In this document: one piece after another, positions 42,430-54,689 of the stretch | Numbering within the stretch: position 1 is the stretch's first letter | How the letters are laid out: each line of letters begins with the position of its first letter | Source of the DNA: Torymus aiolomorphi | Lineage: Eukaryota > Arthropoda > Insecta > Hymenoptera > Torymidae | Assembly: GCA_036365515.1 (NCBI GenBank) | Contig: CM070876.1 | Coordinates: 125,375,810 to 125,439,809 of the forward strand | Reading direction: 5' to 3' | DNA length: 64,000 nt | Translations under genes and position numbers: made by a program | Notes under the pieces: generated by a model | Databases searched by the model: none | Told to the model about the DNA's origin: nothing | Seen by the model: only the letters and a program-made list of their open reading frames with translations

Positions 42430-43270
42430 ATAATAACAATGATAATGAAAAATTAAATAATAACACAGGCATACAAAAAAGTGACAGTGTCCATTTTCAT
42501 AGTATTTAAGGATATCTTACACCTAAAAATGTGACTTCTTTAAATAACTAGATAAAAATTAAATTAAATTAATAATATACTCATACAATATTTTTATAAT
42601 AATATATTCATCTTTTGACCAAATAATCCAAACTAGAGCTTTTTGAGACTCTTCGATGCCATAATAATCAGATTTAAAGATTTTTGCTTTAGCGTAACGT
42701 ACAGTTTCTAAAAATTATTGGATTTTCTGTTAGCGGAGCTTAAAATTTTTTAACCTTTAAAGTATTTTTTAACCTTTTTTTGACATTTTCATCCGCCATA
42801 TTGGAACCGCCATTTTGAATTTTCAAAATTTGATAGCAGACTTGTAACGAGTGACCTCGAAAACCCCTATAAGCAAACTTTCTACGAAATTTTATGGATT
42901 GAAGTACTGTGACCATGCGGTTTTTTATCCCCCGTTCGCACTGTCTTTACTCGCTCTGAGGGGTGTAGTTTCTCCTAATCTCCGCGTTCACTAGATCTGA
43001 ATAACTCTAACTCGCACAACTAACTCTCCCGGCCGTCACAGTGACCGAATTTGTTTTGGGAAAGGGGTGCCAGGTCACGGCGACGATTCACTCTGGACCT
43101 CTGGCTGTTTGGCTGCGCTGAGACTCTCGCGCAGGATCCCACGGCGAGACGACCTGGGGGCGGTCGAAACCCTCGGCGAAACTGACTAAAGGCTTCGGCT
43201 ATGTTGCGAACGCACGAACTCGCACAACATTGATAAATCAGGAAAAAAATTAGAGATCGTCTTTAATTTA
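42430..43270. other. Spacer with CCGCCATATTGGAACCGCCA motif, no gene seen
   Basis: CCGCCATATTGG-CCGCCATTTTGAATTTTC near 42792 recurs in the inverted-repeat element at 46214-47440 and in the long inverted repeats near 56860 and 61440. The rest is unremarkable. Confidence 0.5.
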
Positions 43271-45090
43271 CTCAATTTGCACAGTTTATTCAACTCCGAC
43301 TTTCTCCCCACTCGGGCGGTAGCATTTACAACGACGACAACCGAAAACGCGCTACCAAAATGGCCGCTCAATGGCCGCACTCGCCGACTACAATTCGCAC
43401 GCGCGAGAGAGAGAGCACTTTTCTCCACGCTTGGAGTTCCGCACGCACTTTACAATCAGAATAGGTATAATGGAGGGTCGGGGGCGGAAAGTAGTTGCCA
43501 CCCGACGACAGCAACGTAGTTCTTACCGTCACACTGGCGGTACGGGAGAGAGCTGCTCTGCAGTGGCTTCGGTCGCGCGTCTTTCGCCTCGTCTCTCCTC
43601 CTCCTTCTCTACACTCCGGCGGTCACTCCTGGCTACTTCTACCTTTTCCACCCCCGACTCACTATTCTCCTCGCACTTAGCCCTCGCTACGTCTACTCCT
43701 ACTGCTACTACTTCTTCACGTACTTCCCTGATAACTCTCTACTTCTTCGCTACTGCACTGACTTTCCTATTTTCTCTGGCACAATGGTCTACCTGCTTGC
43801 TCAATGGCTCACTACCGCCTGGAAGAAGATGGAAACGCTCTTGCTCAGATTCCGTCTTCTTCACCGATTTCGACTAGCTACTTCTCTCTCATTCTCATGG
43901 CAAGATTCATTTTGGCGGAGTCACGTGGTGCGCAGCTCTGGGGGGGGGCGGCTTCCCATGCTGCCACCTGTTGCGCGCGCGTATTTCAAACCCCGAACCT
44001 ACTATATCCTAGCGAACATGGCGACGCACCTTTAGTCATTCATGCGCCTCCACGCTTTGCTCGGTCGGTTGCTCGTTTTATCTCCCCCTTACTCTCTCCC
44101 TCACTCATTCTCACACGCCGGCAGCTATCTTTATTCCTCCCCCTCCCTACGCGCTCATTCACTCTGGCCCTGTATAGCACGCAGGCTATGGCCTCTTCTC
44201 TCACTCCTCCACACTAGCGCCGCTGCGCAGTGTTCATATATGGACTCTCCCTCATACATTCTCTTACTGTATGCAGCGCGCAGGCTGTTGCAATTCGTAA
44301 TCTCTTTCTCTCTCTCGCCTACTCGCTATGGCCGGGGCGATAGTGCAGCGCACAAGCTGCTGCTGGCCGGCTTCTCTCTCTCCCTCACTCTAGCACCGCT
44401 GCGCTCTCTCTCACTCGCGCTCGCATATATACGCGCGCGGCTCCTGTATTCGGCCAGCGTGCAGTGCGCCGGCTGCTACGTGCCGCGTCTCTCTCTCTCC
44501 CCCTCACTCTCGTGCGTGGCTATGCGCAGCACGGGTGCGCATCGTCGTTCTCTCGTGCCGCTCTAGTACACGTGCAGCTGCCGGCCTTGTGGCCATCGGA
44601 CAGCCCCGCGCCGCTCCTGTGTTGTATAGTGTGTCGTGTGTGGTGTTATCAACGCCGCGGTGTCAGTGTCAGTGTTTGTGTTGCTGGAAGCGTGTATGTG
44701 TGTGTGTGTCGTCGACCGCTGTCTCTTCTTCACGCCCGTCATCGTCGCCACCGTTGCTGTACTCTGCCGCGCAGGCACATCATGGGCGTCGAGAGCACAT
44801 GTGCACGCTCACACCCGGCTCACAGTTTTATTCGACCGTGTGCATCGTCTGGGAGCGTGCGGGCATGAACCTCGGCTTTCATCTTGCTGTCTCTTCGCCT
44901 GTTTTCTCTCTCTTCTGGAGCAATATCGTCGTCGTCGGCCAGGACTCCCGGGGCGGTGAGTGTGGCGTGCGCGTCGTCTGCTCGCTCGACAAGTACCTCG
45001 ACAGAAAGAGAACACCGAATGAGCTATGTGTACGTGCGTGTGCACGTAGCTCGGTGTCGGTATATGTCTGCCTCGCCTGAGTAGCCGTAT
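43270..45090. other. CT-rich, GC-rich block with overlapping open frames
   Basis: CTCTCTCTC and ACTCTC steps with recurring GCGCGCAGGCT-like pieces (about 44180, 44276, 44352, 44460) about 75-110 bp apart. Several frames stay open at once because stops are rare in this composition; none shows a domain. TGTGTGTGTG lies near 44696. It could be a leader of a retroelement like the one at 31540 or a promoter region of a host gene. I call no gene. Confidence 0.4.
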
Positions 45091-45595
45091 ACGTCGTTCA
45101 ACGTGATGCGAGGAGCGCATCACTTTACAGTAGATACTTATAGTTATTTTGGGTTTACCCCCCTTAGGTGTAATACTTATGAAAATACCGAAGCGCATCA
45201 ACTTTATTTTTGTGTTTTATGTGTTAAAAACATTTGTTTTAAAATTTTTTTAGTCATTCTACGATGTTTTATTAACAAATTATGACGAAAAATATAAGTT
45301 TTCAACCCTTAAAACATGGGGAATGCCACCTTTACTCACGAGGCGATGGCCACTAGGTGGTAAAGGGCTGCTGAAGCCGTTAATCTCGGGGAGATTTACG
45401 GCTTGGGGCGGAGAGGGGGACTGTAACGAGAAGCATGCCAACAGGCTGCGCCCTCGTCTAGTCGAGCCTTATAGCGCCCGCTATGACCACAGTCTGTGCC
45501 TACACACATTGTTCAGTGTAGTAATACGGCTGTGTATTTGTTTGAGAAATCAGCAGCGTCGGGGAGAAGATGATGCGCAGACGACAGGCACGCGC

Positions 45596-45596
<1 letters not shown>

Positions 45597-45663
<67 letters not shown>
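45597..45663. repeat. (GA)n microsatellite
   Basis: Pure AG repeat. The flanking 45323-45778 frame is an artefact of it and of the GC-rich neighbour. Confidence 0.95.
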
Positions 45664-45666
<3 letters not shown>

Positions 45667-45974
45667 AAGAAGAGAGCTGGCATCGATGCCGCGCGAGGTC
45701 TCGTGCGACAATCGCCATCAAGGTCCGGCAGGTATCGACCTGCGTTGCACACTTATATGGATTACAGTTATTCTCTAGGTTACATTGAAGATTTTACACC
45801 AAGTCTCATTTATGTGCTTCGCAGGCCATGCTAATAGCAGCCATAAATTCCCTAAATAAAGGCTCACAATAGTTAAAAGTATTATGGATTTGGTGATATA
45901 TATATAGTATTTTTTAAAACTATACACAACTTTTCAAAATCTATTGCATAATATTTGCATAATATAAAATATTC

Positions 45975-46090
45975 TGGAATTAAGAAAACTCATTTATGGA
46001 TTAAGAAAAGTTTGAATGTTAAGGTATATTGCCTTACAGCAAAAACTACTGATCATTCACTAAGCAAAGGTAAAACAAAGAAAAAAATTG
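45975..46090 (+). pseudogene. Fragment 'delta' of the DDE-like family C-terminus
   Basis: The text GIKKTHLWIKKSLNVKVYCL followed by TAKTTDHSLSKGKTKKK parallels the C-terminus of copy alpha (GIQKTHLWIEET, then TAKIADRPLTE) near 51165-51290. The DNA of both is similar over about 100 bp. The rest of the gene is not seen upstream. Confidence 0.5.
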
Positions 46091-46213
46091 AATAATAATA
46101 AAATAATTAAACGGAGAGATATCAAAAACTAATGTAATACAATAAAGCATATTGCTTAAATTATGTACAAACACAAAGACGTTTCAATTGATATCACTGA
46201 CTACCACGGTAAC

Positions 46214-47440
46214 CCATTAACGTCTCAACGGACGCTTTTTAAAGCCCTTTTTCAATATCAGAATTCAACAAGATAGTCTTTTAAAAAATTGAAAAAATAG
46301 TTTTTCTTATGTAAAATTTCCCGCTCTTTCAGAATTCGACATCATTTTTTTTTAGTAAAATTAAAGCCTTAACTGTTATAAACAATTTTGGCCAAAAACA
46401 CCGTGAATTGTCAAGACAAATATTTTTAAATTAATGATGAAATCTTGTATGGAACCTCGGAAAATGAATTTCCTGCGTCCATGGTATCTGAACTTCAAGA
46501 TGGTTGAGTTAGTTTTTCCAAAAAACGACTAAATCGAATAAAGTTACCCTAATAACTGAGGAGACTTTCAGGGTTCATAATACTATCTTTTCTTATGAAT
46601 TCGTAATCCGTGTCCCTAAAAACACCTAAGTAGGTATTTTCTTTCGATTTTGTCATTTATAACTAAATTGTAACCACAATATTGGATCTGTCATCTTGAA
46701 TTTTCTAAATCTGATAACGCAATCGTAATCAGAGTCCCCGAAAACCTCTAAATAGGCATATTATTTTGATTCTGTAATCTTCAATTTCATAAATCTAATA
46801 ACGGAAACGTAATCAACGACCGCGAAAACCCCTGAGTAGGTATTTTCATTTGATTCTGTCGTTTTTAACGAAATTTCTTCCGCCATATTGGATCCGGCAA
46901 ATTGAATTTTGTAAATTTTATAAGCCAAACGTAATCAACGATTCCGAAAACCCCTGAGTAGGCATTTCCATTTTATTCTGTAATTTTTTCGAAATTTCAT
47001 CCGCCATATTGAATCCGCCATCTTGAATTTCGTAAATCTAATAACGTAATCAGCATCCCAAAACCCTTGAGTAAGCATTTTCTTTTGATTTTATCATTTC
47101 CCAAAATTCTTGGCACTAAAAGAAAATAAACCAATTATCTAACTCCATACCAATTTGGAAAAACTCACTGATGGATCTTGAAGTTGAGATACTATGGATG
47201 CAGGAAATTCGTTTTCCGAGGTTCCAAATAAGATTTTTCTATGTGTTATCATGGATTTAAAAATATTTGTCATGAAAATTCACGGTGTTTTTGGCCAAAA
47301 TTGTTTATAACAATTAAGGCTTTAATTTTACTAAAAAAATGATGCCGGATTCTGAATGAGCGGGAAATTTTACAAAAGATCTTGGTGAATTCTGGCATTG
47401 AAAAAGTGCTTTAAAAAGCGTCCGTTCAGGCGTTAATGGA
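46214..47440. mobile_element. Non-autonomous element with about 330-bp inverted arms
   Basis: CCATTAACGTCTCAACGGAC at 46214 pairs with the end at 47440. The arms share GGCCAAAAACACCGTGAATT and the stretch with CCATGGTATCTGAACTTCAA. The middle (about 46600-47090) holds four or five diverged units with CCCCTGAGTAGG and CCGCCATATTGGATCC. No frame, no clear target duplication. Confidence 0.65.
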
Positions 47441-47689
47441 TTAAGATCATCATTGATTTCGAAAATCGTTCTTGGCATTTGGATAAGAACATGGTGTGTC
47501 CCTATATGAAAAATATAAAGATCAGGGGACATTCCTAACAGTTTCCGAAATCGATGGGATGACAGAATTGACCGAAGAGCAAACCAAGTCTCCCGAAAAA
47601 AATTTAGGTCGGATTCTACAGGAGTGAGAAAAATGTACGAATCCAGCTTAAGTAAATGAACACAATCGACTTGCAAGGAAATCTACCTC

Positions 47690-49010
47690 TAAAACAGTAG
47701 TCTCGGAGAATTCCTCTGAAGCTATCAGAAACAACTTATGCTGAAATCGATCGTCTGCTTGCGGAAGAAAACATCGAACCATCGGAGACGCCCTGGAGCA
47801 GTTGTCCAGTTACGGTTCCTAAAAGTGACGGAGGTGTACGATTCTGCATTGATTATAAAGCAGTTAACAAAATCACCAAAAAAGAAGATTATCCTCTACC
47901 TCACATGGACATGTTGCTCGATAATTTGGAAAACGCTCGATATTTATAAAAAATCGATCTTAAACAGGCGTATTATCAAATTCCTATGGAAGAATCTAGC
48001 AAAGAAATTACCGCTTTCGCGATGCCTGGGAAAGGATTGTATCAGTATACTCGTCTACCGTATGGATTCACTAATGCACCAGCTAGCCTTCAGAGAGGGA
48101 TGGATAGTGTCTTCGGCCCGCAATGGCAACCACACATATTTGTCTACATGGACGATATCATCATCGCCACACATACGTTCGAAGAACATACCGACTGGTT
48201 GCTGAAAGTCCTAAAAAGACTCAAAGAGGCAAACCTGCAAATCAATAGGAATAAATGCTTGTTATTCTGTCCCGAAATCAAATACCTCGGATTAGTCTTT
48301 AACGGAGATGGTCTGAATACAGATGTAGACAAAATCGCTCCGATCTTAAATTTCCCCGTACCGAGAACACTGCCACAGCGTCGGAGTTTTTTGAGTACCG
48401 TTACGTGGTATTCTCGTTTCATTAAGAACCTAACTGAACTCAAAGCCCCGCTAAATGGTCTGCTAATGAAAAACCTGCTATGGCACTGGGGAGGGGGGTT
48501 CAACAAGAGGCATTCGAAAAACTGAAACGCGTATTGTTTTCACCAGTCCGCAGTTTTCGGACTTACTAGGTGAGGAATTTACTGTTATCACGGACCACAG
48601 CAGCCTGCGTTGGTTTCATAATATGAAAGAATTGAGGGATCGTTCAGCTCATTGGGCGATGACTACAAGGATATAACATGGTTTATCGATAAGGATCTGT
48701 TCACGCAGTGCTAGATGCTGTATCGAGAGCTTTCGAAGAAGAGATGAACAAATTAGCAGTCATCGAAAGCATTGATGTTGATGACTGGTATATGACACGA
48801 TTGAAATCTATCACAAAACCACTACAAAAATTTTCAAATTGGAAAATCGAAGATAAAATTTTGAATAAACATTGACCAAATAGGAATGTAGAACCCGTCG
48901 TCCCGGACTTGGATAGTTGAGCGTGAGAGAATATTATTCGAAGCCCACAATATTCCTTAAGATGGTCACTTAAACGGAAAAGGTTTTGGTTAGGTGGATA
49001 CCACACAAAC
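47690..49010 (+). pseudogene. Second gypsy pol fragment (RT to early integrase)
   Basis: ENIEPSETPWSSCPVTVPKS, GGVRFCIDYKAVNKI, IDLKQAYYQIPMEESSKEIT, RLPYGFTNAPASLQRGMDSV and VYMDDIIIATHTFEEH identify gypsy reverse transcriptase; the stretch 47986-48525 is the longest open part. RNase H traces (TDHSSLRWFHNM near 48590) and DAVSRAFEEEMNKL follow with shifts and stops. No LTRs are visible. It belongs to a different gypsy lineage from the element at the window start, whose active site is YLDD rather than YMDD. Confidence 0.8.
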
Positions 49011-51437
49011 AAATTTTTTACGCTTAACGCTTATATATAGTCGATGATATAACAGTCAATATAAAGTTGTTTATCTTTGTGCGTACATAAGTACATAAGC
49101 CTACTTGTATGAGTTTATGTACTAATACATTTGTCCGCTAGATTGCTATCGTTTGACTTAACATTTAAGAAAAGTTTGGTTTCTGCTGTATATCACACCT
49201 CTAGTCTTTTTTAAAACTATCATCTTTTTGAAAGTTATCACATATTCACACCTTATCAACTCAACTACGATGTCTCAATATTACTCAACGGAAAGAATCA
49301 AATATGCAGATTCTTTACATAAGCACAAAAAAAATCTGTTACAAATCTAATTCTGTACGTTTCAAACAACTTGAGGATCTTGTTAATCCATTCAAGCACC
49401 TCTATCCTGATTTACTTTTGAGACCCTCTACATATCTGTGTAAAGATTGTTACAATCGTGCTTTATAATTGGTGAGTAGCACTGATAATGAATTTACAAC
49501 GGATAATGAAGTCACCGACAACGTAGTCGATAAAGATGAAGATTTTTTACCAAGTTCTCAAGGACGCAGCGAAGAATTTAATAATGAAATAAGTACATCG
49601 TTCTTAGATTCTGTATCGCCTCTTAAGAAAAAAAAATCATATACGTGAAAAATCACTTGAAGATTACGTAAAAAGAAGAAAAAAATATACTTTCAACATT
49701 ATTTAATATGCTCGATGTGAAGTTGAACAATGTTTATAACGTTTCTATAAAAGCAAACGAATCAGCCGTATGCCGTTGTACAAAATGGGTACAAAATGTT
49801 GGTTTAGCCTTGCAAAAGTATTCTAAGGTATCACAAAAAATAAAAATTCTGACTTTGCCACCCGCATCCTTAACGAAAAATGAAATTTCATCCTTATTTT
49901 CAGACATAACAGTATTCATGATAAAAAGAGCGAAAAGTCTTGCACAAGAAAAGGGAGTTTATTCGAAACCAGAAGCATACACAGGCCATCCAATTGATGA
50001 AAGGACCGAAAAAATTGTTATGGAATATTATATAAATGACGATTTTAATTGTTCAAGACAGAGTCCTAAAAAGAGTGACGTTATTACCGTAAAAATAAAT
50101 GATAAAAAAGAGAAGAAAGTTAAACGTTTTTTTTCTCGAAGTCTGAAAGCTACGTAAAGCATTTAAAAATAATTATCCCGAATTAAGAATTGGTAAATCG
50201 AAGTTTTATATTTAGCGACCTAAATATGTCTTACTTAGCCCATCAAACAAGTTTGTCTCTGTATCTATTGCGCAAATTATGATTTATTTCTTACGAGCTT
50301 AATTAATTTCTGAGGGAGTAACGTTACAGAGTTGGATGAAATTCGGTCACAAATAATAAATGCAACAATATGTTCTGAGCCATCTGATTTATGTTATTTA
50401 TACGAATGTAAAATTTGGCCAGGCAGTAATGGAATTACGTTTCATTTCATGTTCTAAAATTGCAAAATATAGAAGGCACATAATAAAGTACATATGCTAT
50501 GTGGGATAATGCAAACATGGTTAAAAAAATAGTGTCAATTTCTGCTTTTAAAGACGAACTTCCGATTTGGACCATGAAGGTGAGTACTCACATGTACGTA
50601 AAAAATATACAACGCAAAGCTATAAAAACAGAAAGAGAAAATGCTAAAAAAGACCCACATCATTTAGTTCTTCAAATAGACTTCGCTGAAAACTGGGATG
50701 TGATTCATAATAAAGCTGTTCAAGGAATTCATTAGGTTAATGATCAAATTTCTATTTTCACAGCAGTGTCTTATCAAGGGGCTTGGACTAGAAAAAACTA
50801 TAATCTACTTGAAAGAAAATTGTTGTGATTCAAGAAAAAAAATACCATTGTATCAGACGGCGCTGCTAGCCACTTTAAAAATCGCTTTCAATTATACCAA
50901 CGTGCACCATATGATATAAAATGTTTCTTCCCTGTTACTGGGCACGGCAAAGGAGCTATAGATGGTGTGGGAGAACTTATAAAGCATTATGCTACTTCGC
51001 ATAATCTCAGAGAGTCCCATGAAAAATCTATTCAAAATGATAATGATTTTATAGACCACGTTCAAAAATATACAGATGCAATTAAAATAATACATTTACA
51101 AGACATTGACGTAGAATAGTTTAGAAAAGTAACAAATGTTGATTGGCTTGCTACTCCTAACGTATCCTGGAATTCAAAAAACTCATTTATGGATTGAAGA
51201 AACATGTAATGATATTGTTTGACAGCAAAGATCGCTGATCGTCCACTTACTGAAGTAAGAACAATAAAGCAGAAAAAAAAGGTAGTTATGAAAATAAAAA
51301 ATCTAAAAGCCAAAAATAAAACATAAAATACATATTTATGTGTACCGGTATATTACTTACGCACAAAGATAAACACCTTTATATTGACTGTTATATCGTT
51401 AACTATATATAAGCGTTAAGCGTGAAAAATTGGTTTG
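49004..51437 (+). mobile_element. Copy 'alpha' of the DDE-like transposon family
   Basis: Inverted ends of about 80 bp (ACGCTTAACGCTTATATATA at 49020 and its inverse ending at 51423) enclose a broken gene related to copy beta. The repeats match further outward through ACAAAC and AATTTTT. Target duplication is not clear. Length about 2.4 kb. Confidence 0.7.
49270..51310 (+). pseudogene. DDE-like protein, copy alpha, heavily broken
   Basis: From ATG 49270 (MSQYYSTERIKYADSLHKHK) the text runs through CLCKDCYNRAL-like Cys motifs, a helix-turn-helix region (ASLTKNEISSLFSD, in the open stretch 49708-50157), RIGKSKFYSLRPKYVLL, then three conserved acidic motifs: LQIDFAENWDV (about 50672), VSDGAASHFKNRFQL (about 50849) and GHGKGAIDGVG (about 50940). 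The same order is found in copy beta. At least eight stops or shifts interrupt it. Confidence 0.65.
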
Positions 51438-52520
51438 TTTGTTATCTCATTAGTGATCGCTATCCCAGCGCAAATCCCCTGAATCTCATAAATACGTCTA
51501 GATAGATATCTACGTCTTCTATCACGACAAAAGAAAATTGAGCAAAAGTAAAATGGGGTTTTCAAGAAAATTGCATTTTTCTAAAAAGTGCATTTTTCAG
51601 TAAAAATTGCATGACTCGTGCATTTTTTATTTTTTATTTTTTTTTTGAAAATAACATAAAGGGCGTGAAAGAGGGCTCAAAACTGAGTGAAATTATGTGT
51701 TACACGCTTAAAAGCTTAAAAAGCTGGTGAAACAGTAGCAGTTTGAAAATTAAATTGAAAAAATTTTATTCTAAGTAAGAATTTTCTCGGAATTTTTCGG
51801 CATCGCTGAACGCATGAAATTTTGATGAAATAAAAAAATTAAAAAATATGTGTCAAATAATTTTTGGAGAAAAAACATAAATATTTTAATTTCAAAATGA
51901 TAGGTGAACTACTTGATTTGAGATGGATTCGGCCATATGAACTTACGAGGTACATAGAGATAATGGGGGGATAAAACCAAGTGAGGTTAGAAAAGCCACA
52001 TGGAAATTAACGGTTGTTAATAAAAGTGTAAGATTGAGCAGTTAAATAAAAGTACTTGTCAAGTAAAAGATTAAGCAATTGAATAAAAGTACTTGTTAAG
52101 TGAAACGTGAGTGACGAAAGAAAAAATGTGGTTAGAAAAACAAAAAGTTTAAAGTGAAAAAGAATCAGTTAAGAACAATGGAAATTGAAAAATATATATT
52201 TAAACAAGAAGTAAAAACTGTTAGCTAAAGAAAAACAAGGATTTTTCAAAAATAATTAAGAGAATGGTGCGATGCTAATGGATTAAACACGGCAAATGGA
52301 ACACGAGGTAAAGTGCAAGTATAGAGCACATGACAATATAGATTATGCACATGTACAGATGAGTGATGAGATAAAATCAGAGCAAGATCACTAATCAGGA
52401 AATAGAAACGATGAATGGATTCAAATAAAAAATCAAATTTGAAAAGGATTTTTGAAGGAAATCAAGAAGATTATAGTACTTAAAAATAAAGTATGCAAGA
52501 ATATAAGTGTAAAATAAATC
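51438..52520. other. AT-rich spacer, no gene seen
   Basis: Only short frames. Between 52020 and 52110 AAAAGTACTTGTYAAGTRAA occurs twice. Confidence 0.5.
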
Positions 52521-52523
52521 GAG

Positions 52524-53700
52524 ATGGCTAAGCAAGCAAAAATCGAAGATATTATTATGATACCTATTTTTGATGGTGTAAATTACTCAAGTTGAAAAAT
52601 ACGATTAATGACTTTGATAGAATATAAAAAATGCAAAGCACAAACAACAACAAATATAAGTTCTGAAGATAAACAAGTAGATGTCTGGAAGAAAAAAGAT
52701 TTGAAAGCGAGAACCATATTGATGAGTGCTGTTACAGATAAATACCTAGAATATATTGGTGAGTGTACAAGCATACACTGAAGAAAATTTGACACAGGAG
52801 CTGCCCTTGATGGTATAACCTCTATGCCAAAAGGCGGAGCTGTGCGATCTCATGACTTGGCATGGTTCTTGCCTCGTAGCGGAGCTCTCCCATCCCAGCG
52901 CCGCACCACTCATGCCCCCTTCGGTGTACGCGCGACACCAGTGGTAAGGTTAGGTTAACCCGGCACATGAGCCATGCCGAAATTGGGACCTCTCCCGTGC
53001 CAAACAGAGGGAGCGCTCCAATACTATGAGGAAGACAGCTGCTGTGCCAAATTTTTTTCAGTGTATGATATGATAATAAAGTTTGAAAAAATATATCTAA
53101 CAAAATCTACAGCCATGCAAATAATATACAGATGTAAAATGAAGAAGTTAAATTGAAAAATTATGACCGAGTAGAAGATTTCTTCGTGAATTTTGAAAAG
53201 TCTGTAAATGAATTTAAAACAGCTGGTGAAAAATTGGATGAAGCTGAAAAAATGAGATATCTTATCAAAAGTCTACCACCAAGTTATAGACATATTGGAG
53301 ACTTTATAGATGTTATTCCTCAAGAAGAGCACCCAGTCGAATGTGTTAAATGAAAGATAAAAGAAAAAAATATGAATAAAATGGACAATGAGAAGAAAAG
53401 TAATGTAAGTACTTTTTCAACAAAAACTCAAGGAAAATGCTATACATGTGGAAGAGTTGGTCATCGCCAGAAGGAGTGTTGGCAAGGCAAGCAAGGCAAG
53501 CAAGGCAACAGGGGTAGAGATGCTCAATTCAATAGAGGTCAACGAGGAATCCAAAGAGGTTTCAACTGAGGCAGACCACGCCGAGGACGAAAACGACTAA
53601 TAATGATACTTATGTCAAGTGAACTGATAAAGAAAAATGGCATAGAGCTTTAGGTCATGTAAATTTCCAATATTTAAATAAATTAATGAATAATGAATTA
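52524..53700 (+). pseudogene. Ty1/copia gag and pre-integrase relic
   Basis: ATG 52524 begins AKQAKIEDIIMIPIFDGVNY, with a TGA where SSWK is expected. The UBN2-type gag continues (KIRLMTLIEYKKCKA, VWKKKDLKARTILMSAVTDK), is cut by a MITE, and resumes with KKLNLKNYDRVEDFFVNFEK and MRYLIKSLPPSYRHIGDFID. An intact zinc knuckle CYTCGRVGHRQKEC lies near 53438. WHRALGHVNFQYLNKLMNNE (about 53640) is the pre-integrase domain, directly after gag, so protease is missing. Integrase and RT are absent. Confidence 0.8.
52776..53062. mobile_element. 287-bp TA-flanked MITE in the copia relic
   Basis: Ends CACTGAAGAAAATTTG and the inverse CAAATTTTTTTCAGTG are flanked by TA (52774 and 53063), as in Tc1/mariner elements. 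GC-rich middle, no gene. The gag text resumes right after it. Confidence 0.85.
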
Positions 53701-54660
53701 TTAGTAGGTTGCAACGGGCCACTGTTGCCAAGAATGGAAACAGAGACACGTATGCCATTATATTTCCATTCAGGGGTATGAGATAAAGAATTTTTTTCGT
53801 TTACTGGTTCATAAACCCCGCACCAAAGCAAAATAAAGTTCAAGAAGAACACACGCTTACCGACGCAGTCATTATAGCACCGATGATCGACGACCAGCAT
53901 AGCAGTACGATGGGCGGAGTCTAGTATCTGCCGTAAACAACGGCGGCAAATTCAAAACTTAATAGTCATAATTAGAAAAATATATGTTGGTTTGAAAAGA
54001 ATGAGCATAGAACAATATATTATGTGGGGACCGCATAAATATAAATAACATGGGATTTTTACAGTAGAGATAGTTTAAGGTAACGGGCGAATCAAAGCTC
54101 GGCACCTGGTTATACGTGCGCAAGCCCGTCATAGAGATATCACAAAAGGGTTTGTACGCAATTGAGATATATTAGTAGTTAAATGATTAATTATCTATCA
54201 GCGGCGAAATAAAACCAGCGGTCAAAGAACGCTCGCTCTGTGGTTGTGCGAGTCATCGTAACCGATCGATTACCTTCTCGTCAGGGATTAGCAGAGACAC
54301 GCGATCCCTTTTATAACTTAAGGTAAAAAAGAAGGTCTGGGATTACTCCAGAAGGATAAACCAGACCAAGTCACCTAGAGGAAATTTAGGTTAGCGATTT
54401 TCTTTTTTTTCTTCTTCTAAGCGCGGACGAAGGACATTCTGGTGAGCGCCTGAAAAAGACTCGTCTTACCCCAAAACCTGAGTGGAACTCATAGTAACAC
54501 TCGTCAAAGGGATTAGGGGATGTCCTTCCATCAAAATTTATCCGTCGCACATTATACAGTTTAATTGCGGATTAGAACGCGTGGCTTTACTTGCTCGTTT
54601 TTCTGTCTTTTCGTTGAGTCATACCCGGTCGCGACTTACGTATCCGGGATATTAGTGTAG
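53700..54660. other. Spacer, no gene recognised
   Basis: Mixed composition, and CCAGAAGGATAAACCAGACC-type sequence near 54350 suggests an LTR-like leader. No repeat partner in the window. Confidence 0.4.
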
Positions 54661-54689
54661 GATCAAATAATAATATTTCAATTATATAA

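Noticed and set aside
43371..45080. Five overlapping frames of 134-181 codons
   Set aside because: Composition effect in a CT-rich, stop-poor region; no start context or domain favours one.
45323..45778. 151-codon frame with Arg-Glu repeat
   Set aside because: Translation of a (GA)n run joined to GC-rich flank.
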